From an uncultured Dyadobacter sp. (GTDB taxonomy: Bacteria > Bacteroidota > Bacteroidia > Cytophagales > Spirosomataceae): DNA of 6,047 bases. This document shows, piece by piece, positions 1 to 6,047 of the stretch (position 1 is the stretch's first letter; each line of letters opens with the position of its first letter). The notes beneath the pieces are model-generated. The model had not been told where the DNA came from. It saw only the letters and a list, made by a program, of their open reading frames with translations, and did no database searches. The stretch covers positions 1 through 6,047 of the forward strand of contig CAMLNK010000280.1 of assembly GCA_946481035.1 (NCBI GenBank). The letters are read 5' to 3'. The position numbers and the translations under genes were made by a program.

Positions 1-1
1 C

Positions 2-274
2 AAGCTCTTGAAGCAGCTCGAGCGTCGCCGCCAGGTCCTGGGACCGGAAGGCGGCATCGAGTGGGCGCACGCGGAAGGGCTCGCGTTCGCGTCGTTCCTC
101 GCCGAGGGCGTGCCGATCCGCATGACCGGGCAGGACACCGAGCGCGGCACCTTCAGCCAGCGGCACCTGGTACTGCACGATGTGAAGAACGGCTCGACCT
201 GGGCGCCGATCCAGAAGTTGCCCAGCGCGCTGGCGCCGTTCGAGCTGTTCAACAGCCCGCTCTCGGAGCTCGCG
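2..274 (+). pseudogene. sucA: Internal fragment of 2-oxoglutarate dehydrogenase E1 (SucA/Kgd), foreign to the rest of the window
   Basis: This stretch encodes KLLKQLERRRQVLGPEGG, a GIEWAHAEGLAFASFLAEG segment, GQDTERGTFSQRHLVLHD and FNSPLSELA. These match the pyrimidine-binding (Transket_pyr) domain of the thiamine-diphosphate enzyme SucA, where the pattern is GQDSxRGTFSHRH, then PLQ, then NSPLSExA, then LGFEYGYS. The SucA match stops exactly where FEYGYS should follow. In the intact enzyme this part helps bind the cofactor that decarboxylates 2-oxoglutarate in the TCA cycle. The fragment is about 90 of some 900 residues and cannot act alone. Its GC content is near 70%, with almost exclusively G/C third positions, unlike the DNA that follows. 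The wording (GPEGGIEWAHAE, VLHDVKNG) reminds me of SucA from high-GC phyla such as Gemmatimonadota, from memory only. It may run further left beyond the window. Confidence 0.85.
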
Positions 275-1438
275 ACGGTGTTCGACAACCTCATTCACCA
301 AAAGGAAATGCCCGTTACGATCGGTGTCTTCGTGATGCATGGGCGCGTGAAGGCCGCCGACCCGACCGCCGCGAACGACCGCTTCAACCGGAGCTTTGAA
401 TACGACGGCCTCGGCGATGCCTATGCGCGGTTTATTCTCGAAGAAATCCTGCCCGAAGTAGAAAGGCAAAAAACGAGCGACGGGCGGGCGATCCGCTTGT
501 CCAAAAACGGCAACGATCGCGCCATAGGCGGTTCGAGCAGCGGGGCAGTGTGTGCATTCACCGCTGCCTGGGAGCGGCCGGATGCATTTTCACGCGTTTT
601 CAGCGCGATAGGGACGTATGTAGGCCTGCGCGGAGCGGATCGTTACCCGACATTGCTTCGGAAGGTGGAGCCCAAACCGATCCGCATTTACATGCAGGAC
701 GGCGCCAATGACCTGAACATTTACGCGGGCGACTGGTGGATGGCCAATCAGACCATGCTCCGTGCGCTGACATTCGCCGGCTACGAGGTGAAACACCAAT
801 GGGGCGAGGGAGGCCACAATGGCAAGCAAGGCACGGCGCTGTTTCCCGAGGCAATGCGCTATTTGTGGAAAGGTTGGCCGGAGCAGGTGAAAAAAGGGGA
901 ATCACAAAATGCGTTTCTTTCGGCATTACTGATTCCAGGTGAGGAGTGGACAGGGACGAAGGAACCAGCCCAATCGATTGAAAAACCATTAGCCAAACGG
1001 GCTGTCGCGCTGAAAACACTCCCCGGGACAACACTTTCTCCCGATCATACATTGGTTTATAGTATCGATCCGAATTCGCATTGGATCTATTCGTCGCAGG
1101 TCCAGCCGGGCGGTAAGCAAGCCTACAAGCAGCGGTTCGGTTGGCTGCACGTGCCCGATACCGAAGACAATGCAGGAGCAGGGAACATTGTCTGCGACCG
1201 CGAAGGCCGCATTTATGTGGCTACCAATATGGGCGTGCAAATCCTCGATCAGACGGGCCGTGTGAATGCAATTTTGCCTTCCCCTGATGGCGCGGCGGTG
1301 GCGAAAATAGCATTCGGCGGGGCCAGTTCTGATACACTGGTTATTCAATCAAACGGTAAAACTTATAGCCGCAAGCTGAAAACCCGCGGTGCCAACCCGG
1401 AAGAAGCGCCCAACAAACCGGACGCTCCTAAATTATAA
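2..1438 (+). CDS. Chimeric open frame: SucA fragment joined to esterase-D/Fes-like hydrolase with SMP-30-like tail (5' end outside window)
   Basis: The frame is open from the left edge to a TAA at 1436-1438. Residue numbers here count from the TTG at 8, which is probably not a real start. Residues 1-89 are SucA-like (see separate entry). From about residue 90 (TVFDNLIHQKEMPVTIGVF) the protein is an alpha/beta hydrolase of the enterochelin-esterase/esterase-D type (PF00756). The nucleophile elbow GGSSSGA puts Ser177 in GxSxG, the catalytic His is likely His270 in EGGHNGKQG, and Asp231 or Asp235 in MQDGANDLN is the likely acid. Residues about 335-460 resemble the last blades of an SMP-30/gluconolactonase propeller (GNIVCDREGRIYVATNMGVQ), too short for a full propeller. 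Such hydrolases in Bacteroidota are normally secreted; the expected signal peptide and first beta strands are missing, replaced by the SucA piece. Function is probably carboxyl-ester or lactone hydrolysis, substrate unknown. Hydrolase identity is fairly sure; the integrity of the gene is doubtful. Confidence 0.8.
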   Translation, partial: KLLKQLERRRQVLGPEGGIEWAHAEGLAFASFLAEGVPIRMTGQDTERGTFSQRHLVLHDVKNGSTWAPIQKLPSALAPFELFNSPLSELATVFDNLIHQKEMPVTIGVFVMHGRVKAADPTAANDRFNRSFEYDGLGDAYARFILEEILPEVERQKTSDGRAIRLSKNGNDRAIGGSSSGAVCAFTAAWERPDAFSRVFSAIGTYVGLRGADRYPTLLRKVEPKPIRIYMQDGANDLNIYAGDWWMANQTMLRALTFAGYEVKHQWGEGGHNGKQGTALFPEAMRYLWKGWPEQVKKGESQNAFLSALLIPGEEWTGTKEPAQSIEKPLAKRAVALKTLPGTTLSPDHTLVYSIDPNSHWIYSSQVQPGGKQAYKQRFGWLHVPDTEDNAGAGNIVCDREGRIYVATNMGVQILDQTGRVNAILPSPDGAAVAKIAFGGASSDTLVIQSNGKTYSRKLKTRGANPEEAPNKPDAPKL

Positions 1439-1442
1439 GCAC

Positions 1443-1859
1443 CTAGCCGTTCAGGAAAATCGCCAGGATCACCAGTACACCCGCGGCAAGGCTCAGCGAG
1501 CCTGCAAATGGGAAGAAATACATAAACTCGATAATGCCCATTGCGGCGTAACCTATGCCGATGGGTGTGAGTGTTTTGCGGGCAATATCGTGGTTGCTGT
1601 CGGAATACCGGGCGGCCGATAAAATAAGCGCTATCGACATGGCATATACGACGAACAGGATGAGGCCGTAACCTTCAAAATAATCGCCCATACTTCGCAT
1701 AACCCCCATGAATTCGAATTTCGGGCCGGTCATTTGCCGGATCACCTCCTGTTTGGCGGGATCGGACGTTTCTTTCCATGAAAAATGGCCGAAAAAATGG
1801 CCGATTAAGTGAATAAGGATACACAGCGCAGCAATGCGCAGGATGAGTTTAGGTTTCAT
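1443..1859 (-). CDS. Small four-helix membrane protein of unknown function
   Basis: The product is 138 residues, ATG at 1857-1859, TAG at 1443-1445. Four hydrophobic segments are visible at about 5-24, 63-82, 95-117 and 119-137, so it should be an integral inner-membrane protein with almost no soluble part. The first helix carries HLIGHFFGHFSW, giving His17, His21 and His25 at four-residue spacing on one helix face. This is followed by a loop with KFEFMGVMRSMGDYFEGYGL. I associate this layout (His-rich first helix, tryptophan, then a DYxxGxGL-like motif entering helix 2) with a widespread family of uncharacterised proteins of about 130-150 residues; no function is known to me. It starts 22 bases after the hydrolase stop on the same strand, so it is probably co-transcribed. 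No Shine-Dalgarno sequence is visible. It converges on the esterase with only 4 bases between stops. Confidence 0.85.
   Translation of the reverse strand: MKPKLILRIAALCILIHLIGHFFGHFSWKETSDPAKQEVIRQMTGPKFEFMGVMRSMGDYFEGYGLILFVVYAMSIALILSAARYSDSNHDIARKTLTPIGIGYAAMGIIEFMYFFPFAGSLSLAAGVLVILAIFLNG
1781..1804. repeat. Exact 12-base tandem duplication inside the small membrane protein gene
   Basis: AAAAATGGCCGA occurs twice back to back (1781-1792 and 1793-1804). Read on the - strand it encodes the doubled GHF-F-GHF stretch, residues about 19-27, so the duplication keeps the frame. It places His21 and His25 four residues apart. Confidence 0.9.
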
Positions 1860-1881
1860 AAGGGGTAGCGTTTGTTTTAGT

Positions 1882-3987
1882 TTACCATTCCATCACAATG
1901 CTTTCGAACTCCGCGAGGCGAGCGAGCGAGACATGGATCGTGCCGTCTTTCCAGGTGAAGTTCAGGGGTTTGTGATCAGTTAATGTAAACACTTTTTGCG
2001 GTTTTTTCGCCAGCCTGACCTTGAATTGCAGATTGGCGACAGGCAGGGGTTCGAAATAGGTATTTCCACTGAAACCGGTGAGGTTTATCAAATGCAGAAT
2101 CTGGCCGTCAGAGGCGTTTTTAGCCCGGTTTTCGGGGATGTTTTTGGTGAATTCCTTCAACACCGTTTCGACCCGTGCAGGCGCGTTCGTCTCGAAATTT
2201 TGTGCGATATCGGGTAGCATGTGGCGGATCATATCCAGCAAAAGGTTCTTGTGTTCCTGGTAGCCGTGCATGTAATATATTCGGCCAAGGCTGATCGGGA
2301 AAATCGCCGCTTTACTCTTCGGATGATTTTTGATACCTAATGCATAATAGCCGGTTGGCTCGTGGCCGCCGATGATTTCGGGGGGGCCGGGACGGCCTTT
2401 CGCCAGAACGGGCAGCAGTTTCCGGTCGGTGCCGGACAAATCGTAAAGTCCGAGGTTGAACTTCCAGAAGAGCATATTCTGCCCTTTGAAACTTTTGAAA
2501 ATGCTGCGGTCGTCGGGGACGAGGTAATTGCCTGCGCCGTCGTTGTCCTTCTTTTCAATTTTTGCGCCGAAAAGCGTCAGCAATGTTTCCGGACTATCAA
2601 ACAACGTCCGGTTAGTAGCGATCAGATGAGTGCCTAGCCGGCTCGCCTCTTTCAATATTCGAATGGCTTCCGGTTTCAGGTAGGTGATTTCGGGGAGGAT
2701 AATCAGCTGGTAACCTTTCACTTTCTGTTCCAGATTAGCGATCTGGCCGTCTTCCACAATGTCGAACGGAATATGTGCCTCGCGGAGCATCAGCTGAATG
2801 CCGCGGTACTCCTGCATCGGTTCACCGTTCGGCCAGGCGCCGGGCGCGACCACGGCCACTTTGGCAACTGATTTGTATTTGCCAAAATAGGCCTCATTCT
2901 GTTTGTGAAAACCATATACTTTTTTGAAAACAGGATAGCTGCGCTCGTCCTCATATCCGCGCATATCGCCCATCATGCTCATGTCCAGGCCAGAGCCGTT
3001 AGCAATATTCTCATAAAGCCTGATCCGCGTTTCCTCCGGTTCCACCGCATTGTACCGCGACTGGAAAGAGATCTGCTGAATGCTTGCATTGCTGATAATG
3101 TGGTCCGGAAACGAATTGATTGCATTGCCGACATTGTCTGACGCAGTGTATGGCCAGTAGGGTAGGGTAGTCATGCTTTGCGACTCGTGGCGGATGATGT
3201 CCACAAACTTATCGGAATAAGTACAGATCGCGATCTGCTCGTTTTTGGATTTTACCAATTTGTGCAGCCGTTCGGACCAGTCTTCCACCGTTGCCTTTTT
3301 AAATTCCAGGTATTGCTGAAAAAGCGGGTCCGCTTTATTCTCTTCGGCGGGCAGCGCCTTGCCGCCACTGAACTCCGCAAAGCGTTTTTTATCGTACTCA
3401 TTCTGGTCGATCCCATGGTATTTGCCTTCATAGGGATTATTGACCTGATAGCCGGGCATATTCAGGAAAATACCGTCGATCGGGAACGTGCCGATCACCT
3501 CTTCGATGATCCTGAATGCCTTTTCCTGGACATATGGCGCATTGATCGACACGACATACATATCGGTATTGATAATGCGCTCGCCCTTTGGGGAAATGTA
3601 GCACCAGTCGGGATGCGCTTTGAAAATGCTTTCGTGCACGCGGCTGAAATCGAACCGGACGATTACCTTAATGCCTTTTTCGTGGCATTTGCGGATCACA
3701 TCGGCAAGTACATTGTTGTCTTTCAAATAGGGGTTCCGGTAGTGGAAATCGAGTTTTGTGGGGTAGAAAGCCATAATGCCCCCCGCGTTGATCAGCAGCG
3801 TGTTGGCCGAGCAGGCAACCAGGTCAGTTACAATGGAATCGGCATTGATCGTTGCGGCTTCGTAGGCGGGAAGGTTCATCTGGATAACCCTCAGGTTGTT
3901 CCTTTTCCACCAAAGGTCGGCTCTGTTTTGTGCAAGAAGGCAAGTGGTACTTAAAAGAAAGAATAGGAGTAGAATGCGGCTTTTCAT
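1882..3987 (-). CDS. Secreted putative glycoside hydrolase (GHL6-like barrel plus beta-galactosidase-trimerisation-like domain)
   Basis: The product is 701 residues, starting at the ATG at 3985-3987. A longer frame reaches 4032, but the shorter start gives a clean signal peptide (MKSRILLLFFLLSTTCLLAQ), cleaved near LLA|Q, as is typical of Bacteroidota. Residues about 30-340 look like the TIM barrel of hypothetical glycosyl hydrolase family 6 (PF14871): NLRVIQMNLPAY at 31-42, NTLLINAGGIMAFYPT, GIKVIVRFDFSRVH, HPDWCY, then FPIDGIFLNMPGY with Asp171 at a strand end. Residues about 373-460 (VAKVAVVAPG to GTHLIATNRTL) match the flavodoxin-like fold of the GH42 trimerisation domain (PF08532), including GYQLIILPEITYLKPEA. 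Residues about 600-701 form a C-terminal beta domain (ILHLINLTGFSG to ESIVMEW). It should act in the periplasm or outside the cell on a glycoside; substrate and catalytic acids cannot be fixed by eye. It lies 84 bases downstream of the MFS gene and 22 upstream of the small membrane protein. Confidence 0.87.
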   Translation of the reverse strand: MKSRILLLFFLLSTTCLLAQNRADLWWKRNNLRVIQMNLPAYEAATINADSIVTDLVACSANTLLINAGGIMAFYPTKLDFHYRNPYLKDNNVLADVIRKCHEKGIKVIVRFDFSRVHESIFKAHPDWCYISPKGERIINTDMYVVSINAPYVQEKAFRIIEEVIGTFPIDGIFLNMPGYQVNNPYEGKYHGIDQNEYDKKRFAEFSGGKALPAEENKADPLFQQYLEFKKATVEDWSERLHKLVKSKNEQIAICTYSDKFVDIIRHESQSMTTLPYWPYTASDNVGNAINSFPDHIISNASIQQISFQSRYNAVEPEETRIRLYENIANGSGLDMSMMGDMRGYEDERSYPVFKKVYGFHKQNEAYFGKYKSVAKVAVVAPGAWPNGEPMQEYRGIQLMLREAHIPFDIVEDGQIANLEQKVKGYQLIILPEITYLKPEAIRILKEASRLGTHLIATNRTLFDSPETLLTLFGAKIEKKDNDGAGNYLVPDDRSIFKSFKGQNMLFWKFNLGLYDLSGTDRKLLPVLAKGRPGPPEIIGGHEPTGYYALGIKNHPKSKAAIFPISLGRIYYMHGYQEHKNLLLDMIRHMLPDIAQNFETNAPARVETVLKEFTKNIPENRAKNASDGQILHLINLTGFSGNTYFEPLPVANLQFKVRLAKKPQKVFTLTDHKPLNFTWKDGTIHVSLARLAEFESIVMEW

Positions 3988-4007
3988 ACCAAAATGAATG
4001 ATTTGGT
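3988..4007 (-). promoter_or_regulatory. Inverted repeat abutting the hydrolase start codon
   Basis: ACCAAA and TTTGGT flank an 8-base loop directly before the ATG at 3987. In mRNA this would make a 6-bp AU-rich hairpin in the ribosome landing zone. The repeat is short and could be chance. The rest of the 84-base gap (3988-4071) shows no T-tract terminator, only a 5-bp stem at 4029-4043 (GCATC/GATGC), so read-through from the MFS gene is plausible. Confidence 0.3.
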
Positions 4008-4071
4008 GGAAAAGAGCCGGGCGGCATTGCATCTACTTGATGCTTACGGGTTGATTTTTACCACGGGCACC

Positions 4072-5208
4072 TCATTCGCGGTGCTTGTAGCCGAATGCAA
4101 CAAAAAAAAGCAGCAACCCCACCAATCCCAGCGCCCACGACAGCGACGTGATTTCAGCAAGAACGCCTATCAACGCCGGACCCGCAAGCTGACCTGAATA
4201 GCCGAGAATCGTGACCGCCGACAATGCGATGGATGGCGGGATGTTCGGAATGCGCCCCGCGGCCGTGAAGAATATCGGTACCACGTTCGCAGCGCCCAGT
4301 CCCACCATTACGAACCCGACCAACGCGGCAATAGCCGAAGGGATCATAACCGCCACAATGAATCCTGCACCGGCCAGCAATGTACCGTAAAACACCACTT
4401 TGGCAGGCCCTAACCGATGGATCATACCATCGCCCGTGAGCCGCATAATGGCCATTGCCACTGAAAACGCGGCATATCCCAACCCGGAGAATGAAGGATC
4501 GAAACCGCGCGAAAATTGCAGGAAAACCGCACTCCAATCGAGCAATGATCCCTCCGCCAGGAAAAGAATAAAGCACATAATACCCAGCAGTACGACAGGG
4601 CCTTTGGGTAAAACGAAGCTGGTACCGTCCATTTTAGCCTCTTCCGAGTGCGGCAGCAGGTACCGCGACTGGGTGACCGTGATAAAAACCAGCAGCGCGG
4701 AAATCGCAACCGCCGCGTAAGTTGGTGAAAGCCCGGCTTTAATCAGAAACCCCAACCCTATTGAGCCGATCAGCCCGCCGAGGCTGAACATTCCGTGGAA
4801 CGAGGACATAATGTGACTCCCGTGCCGCTCCTGCACCACCACCGCCTGCGCATTCATGGAAACATCGATAGAGCCGATTCCTGCTCCAAACACAAACAAT
4901 GCGGCCGCCAACTGGTAAGGCGAGCCGGCGATCAGGAGAAGCGGAAGGAGGGAGGCAATCACCAGCGCGGAAACGATCGCAACCGTGCGGCTGCCATATT
5001 TATTGATCAGCAAGCCCGTAAGCGGCATGGTAAGAATGGCCCCGGCACCCAGCGCAAGCAATACCACGCCAAGATCTGCGTCATTCAGGCCTAGTTTGAT
5101 TTTGGCAAAAGGCACCATCGGCGCCCAACTGGACAGGCCGATGCCACATACAAGAAATATCAATAAGGTTGCCCTCCTGGCTGCGCTGATTCTCAGTTTC
5201 TCTTCCAT
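4072..5208 (-). CDS. MFS permease, YbjJ-like
   Basis: The product is 378 residues, close to the usual size of 12-helix major facilitator proteins. The start is the ATG at 5206-5208 (MEEKLRISAARRATLL). An upstream in-frame ATG at 5301 would add 31 residues encoded by the AT-rich control repeats and is unlikely. Helix 1 starts near residue 13 with LLIFLVCGIGLSSWAPMVPF. A degenerate MFS motif A lies between helices 2 and 3 (GLLINKYGSR, 65-74). GIGSIDVSMNAQAVVVQE (110-127), FHGMFSLGGLIGS (137-149) and AEGSLLDWSAVF (218-229) correspond to conserved stretches I recall from E. coli YbjJ (FGSAEVAINVEGAAVE, HGFYSLGTLAG, AEGSANDW). It is an inner-membrane proton- or ion-coupled transporter; YbjJ itself has no firm substrate. 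The position upstream of a secreted glycosidase suggests import of a sugar or glycoside product, but export of a small molecule is equally possible. Confidence 0.9.
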   Translation of the reverse strand: MEEKLRISAARRATLLIFLVCGIGLSSWAPMVPFAKIKLGLNDADLGVVLLALGAGAILTMPLTGLLINKYGSRTVAIVSALVIASLLPLLLIAGSPYQLAAALFVFGAGIGSIDVSMNAQAVVVQERHGSHIMSSFHGMFSLGGLIGSIGLGFLIKAGLSPTYAAVAISALLVFITVTQSRYLLPHSEEAKMDGTSFVLPKGPVVLLGIMCFILFLAEGSLLDWSAVFLQFSRGFDPSFSGLGYAAFSVAMAIMRLTGDGMIHRLGPAKVVFYGTLLAGAGFIVAVMIPSAIAALVGFVMVGLGAANVVPIFFTAAGRIPNIPPSIALSAVTILGYSGQLAGPALIGVLAEITSLSWALGLVGLLLFFVAFGYKHRE

Positions 5209-5312
5209 TTGTTCCGGTGTGGATTTTCTACAAAAGAATATGTTTTTGCAGAAAATTGCAAAATATTGCAAAAAATAGCAACTGATTTTAGCCAGCTGCA
5301 ATTGATTTGCTT
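5209..5312 (-). promoter_or_regulatory. Probable promoter/control region of the MFS-hydrolase-membrane protein unit
   Basis: This AT-rich gap lies between the terminator of the GMC gene and the MFS start, so a promoter for the downstream three genes most likely sits here. I do not see a clean Bacteroidota promoter (TTTG at -33, TAnnTTTG at -7). On the - strand, TTGCAA followed 15 bases later by TATTCT and then TTTTG is the nearest candidate. No Shine-Dalgarno sequence precedes the ATG (ACCGGAACAAATG). Confidence 0.5.
5241..5280 (-). repeat. Four tandem 10-base TGCAA-type units, possible operator or bent DNA
   Basis: On the - strand the units read TGCTATTTTT, TGCAATATTT, TGCAATTTTC and TGCAAAAACA, each starting exactly 10 bases after the last (5280, 5270, 5260, 5250). 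A further TGCA begins in the same phase at 5300. The middle pair forms the near-palindrome TTGCAAAATATTGCAA (5256-5271 on the + strand). Spacing of one helical turn would place all units on one DNA face. That fits either a repeatedly bound regulator or phased A/T tracts that curve the DNA upstream of the MFS promoter. Confidence 0.6.
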
Positions 5313-5345
5313 AAAAAAAGAGGCCAGGTTTTGCGACCTGGCCTC
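5313..5345 (-). terminator. Intrinsic terminator of the GMC oxidoreductase gene
   Basis: In the - direction, GAGGCCAGGT (5345-5336) pairs perfectly over 10 bp with ACCTGGCCTC (5329-5320) across a 6-base loop, followed at once by seven T residues (5319-5313). It begins 11 bases past the GMC stop. The + direction has no T tract, so it works one way only. It should separate GMC transcription from the MFS gene. Confidence 0.95.
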
Positions 5346-5356
5346 CAAATATGCCA

Positions 5357-6047
5357 TCAGATGCTTTTCTTTTTGGATTCTTTCACCGCGAAATCCACTG
5401 CCCGGGCTGTGAGCGCCATGTAAGTAAGCGACGGGTTCACGCACGACGCGGAGGTCATGCACGCGCCATCGGTGACGAATACGTTTTTCACTGCGTGGAG
5501 CTGGTTGTTACCATTCAAAACCGAAGTTTTAGGGTCGCGTCCCATGCGAGCGGTACCCATTTCGTGGATGGCCATACCCAGATACGAACCGTTGTCGTAA
5601 GTGCGGACGTTTTTGATACCCGATTTTTCGAGCATTTCGGCTGCGTCGTTCATCATGTCCTTCCGCATTTTTTTCTCGTTCTCGCGAAGGTCCGCGTCGA
5701 ATACCACTGCCGGAATGCCGAATTTGTCCTTTTTCTCTTTATTGAGGTACATGCGGTTTTCGTGGTAAGGCAATGTTTCACCGAAACCGCCGAAACCCAT
5801 TGTCCAGTTGCCCGGCGTAGTGAGTTCTTCCTTGAAATCGGCGCCAAATGCCAGTTCGGCCACGTTACGCTGCCATCCCTGACGGCTGCCGCCGCCCTGG
5901 TACCCGAATCCGCGCAGGTAATCACGTTTGTCGGAGCCAATGTTGCGGTAGCGCGGTACATATATACCGTTCGCGCGGCGGCCGAAGTAGTATTTGTCGA
6001 GGTCGCCTTCCCAGGTACCGCTTGCGCCTGTACGGAAGTGGTGGTCC
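5357..6047 (-). CDS. GMC-family FAD-dependent oxidoreductase, C-terminal part (5' end outside window)
   Basis: The frame is open from the right edge to a TGA at 5357-5359, giving 229 residues of a protein usually about 560 long; the apparent GTG at 5863 is internal. The missing N-terminal half would hold the GxGxxG FAD-binding fold. What is visible is the C-terminal substrate/cap domain (PF05199): IHEMGTARMGRDPKTSVL carries the conserved catalytic His (codon 5564-5566), and CVNPSLTYMALTARAVDFA carries the partner Asn (codon 5435-5437), the His-Asn pair of the cholesterol oxidase/choline dehydrogenase type. VKNVFVTDGACMTSASC fits the usual NLYVxDxS stretch. The reaction is oxidation of an alcohol or sugar hydroxyl with electrons passed to FAD. 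In Bacteroidota such genes often sit beside a gluconate 2-dehydrogenase subunit 3 gene, which would lie beyond the right edge. The gene ends in a strong terminator. Confidence 0.93.
   Translation of the reverse strand, partial: DHHFRTGASGTWEGDLDKYYFGRRANGIYVPRYRNIGSDKRDYLRGFGYQGGGSRQGWQRNVAELAFGADFKEELTTPGNWTMGFGGFGETLPYHENRMYLNKEKKDKFGIPAVVFDADLRENEKKMRKDMMNDAAEMLEKSGIKNVRTYDNGSYLGMAIHEMGTARMGRDPKTSVLNGNNQLHAVKNVFVTDGACMTSASCVNPSLTYMALTARAVDFAVKESKKKSI

Noticed and set aside
2380..2386. Run of seven G (C on the coding strand) in the hydrolase gene as a phase-variation switch
   Set aside because: Seven bases is short for slippage control, and it encodes an ordinary GRPGPPE stretch with the frame intact on both sides.
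3178..3954. Long + strand open frame of 258 codons opposite the hydrolase gene
   Set aside because: It lies wholly antisense to a well-supported gene, its translation shows no recognisable domain, and it is explained by the codon pattern of the opposite strand.
3928..3987. Lipoprotein signal in the hydrolase (STTC before LLAQ)
   Set aside because: The residue before Cys is Thr rather than Gly, Ala or Ser, and a normal signal peptidase I site follows at LLA|Q.
3988..4032. Longer N-terminus for the hydrolase starting at 4032
   Set aside because: It would add 15 residues ahead of a clean signal peptide and so spoil secretion; the ATG at 3987 fits better.
4029..4043. GCATC/GATGC stem in the gap between the MFS and hydrolase genes as a terminator
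   Set aside because: The stem is only 5 bp and no T run follows in either direction.
5209..5301. Longer N-terminus for the MFS transporter starting at 5301
   Set aside because: The extra 31 residues are encoded by the AT-rich phased repeats, rich in Cys and Phe, and do not look like an MFS N-terminus.
5653..5961. Second - strand frame of 102 codons overlapping the GMC gene
   Set aside because: It is a shadow frame; the GMC frame is open throughout and carries the conserved motifs.

Overview
The window looks like Bacteroidota chromosome, most like the Dyadobacter/Spirosoma side of Cytophagales. This is inferred from protein character, mid-range GC, absent Shine-Dalgarno sequences and signal peptides ending in LLAQ. 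No rRNA or marker gene is present to settle the taxonomy. The exception is the left edge: roughly the first 275 bases are much richer in GC (86 of 120 bases at 61-180, against 28 of 60 at 901-960). They encode a piece of a different protein from what is probably a different organism.

Layout. On the + strand, one open frame runs in from the left edge to 1438. Its first 89 or so residues are 2-oxoglutarate dehydrogenase E1 (SucA) sequence, and the rest is a Fes/esterase-D type alpha/beta hydrolase with a short SMP-30/gluconolactonase-like tail. The two parts meet in frame near 272-281; I read this as a chimeric join, most likely an assembly artefact. Everything to the right is on the - strand. 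Reading in the direction of transcription, from the right edge leftward, there is: the C-terminal part of a GMC-family flavin oxidoreductase (5357 to beyond 6047); a strong intrinsic terminator (5313-5345); an AT-rich control region with four TGCAA-type units at exact 10-base spacing (5241-5280); a YbjJ-like MFS transporter (4072-5208); a secreted putative glycoside hydrolase with a TIM-barrel and a trimerisation-like domain (1882-3987); and a small four-helix membrane protein (1443-1859). The last gene meets the esterase tail to tail, 4 bases apart.

How the genes may work together. The terminator separates the GMC gene from the next three. MFS, hydrolase and small membrane protein, with gaps of 84 and 22 bases, could form one transcription unit read from the control region at 5209-5312. 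A secreted glycosidase, a permease, a sugar or alcohol oxidoreductase and an esterase/lactonase-like protein together suggest breakdown of a plant or microbial glycoside, but no substrate can be read from the sequence. There is no CRISPR array, tRNA, rRNA, insertion sequence or phage gene. I do not see a new defence or mobile system here; the most important item is the chimeric join.
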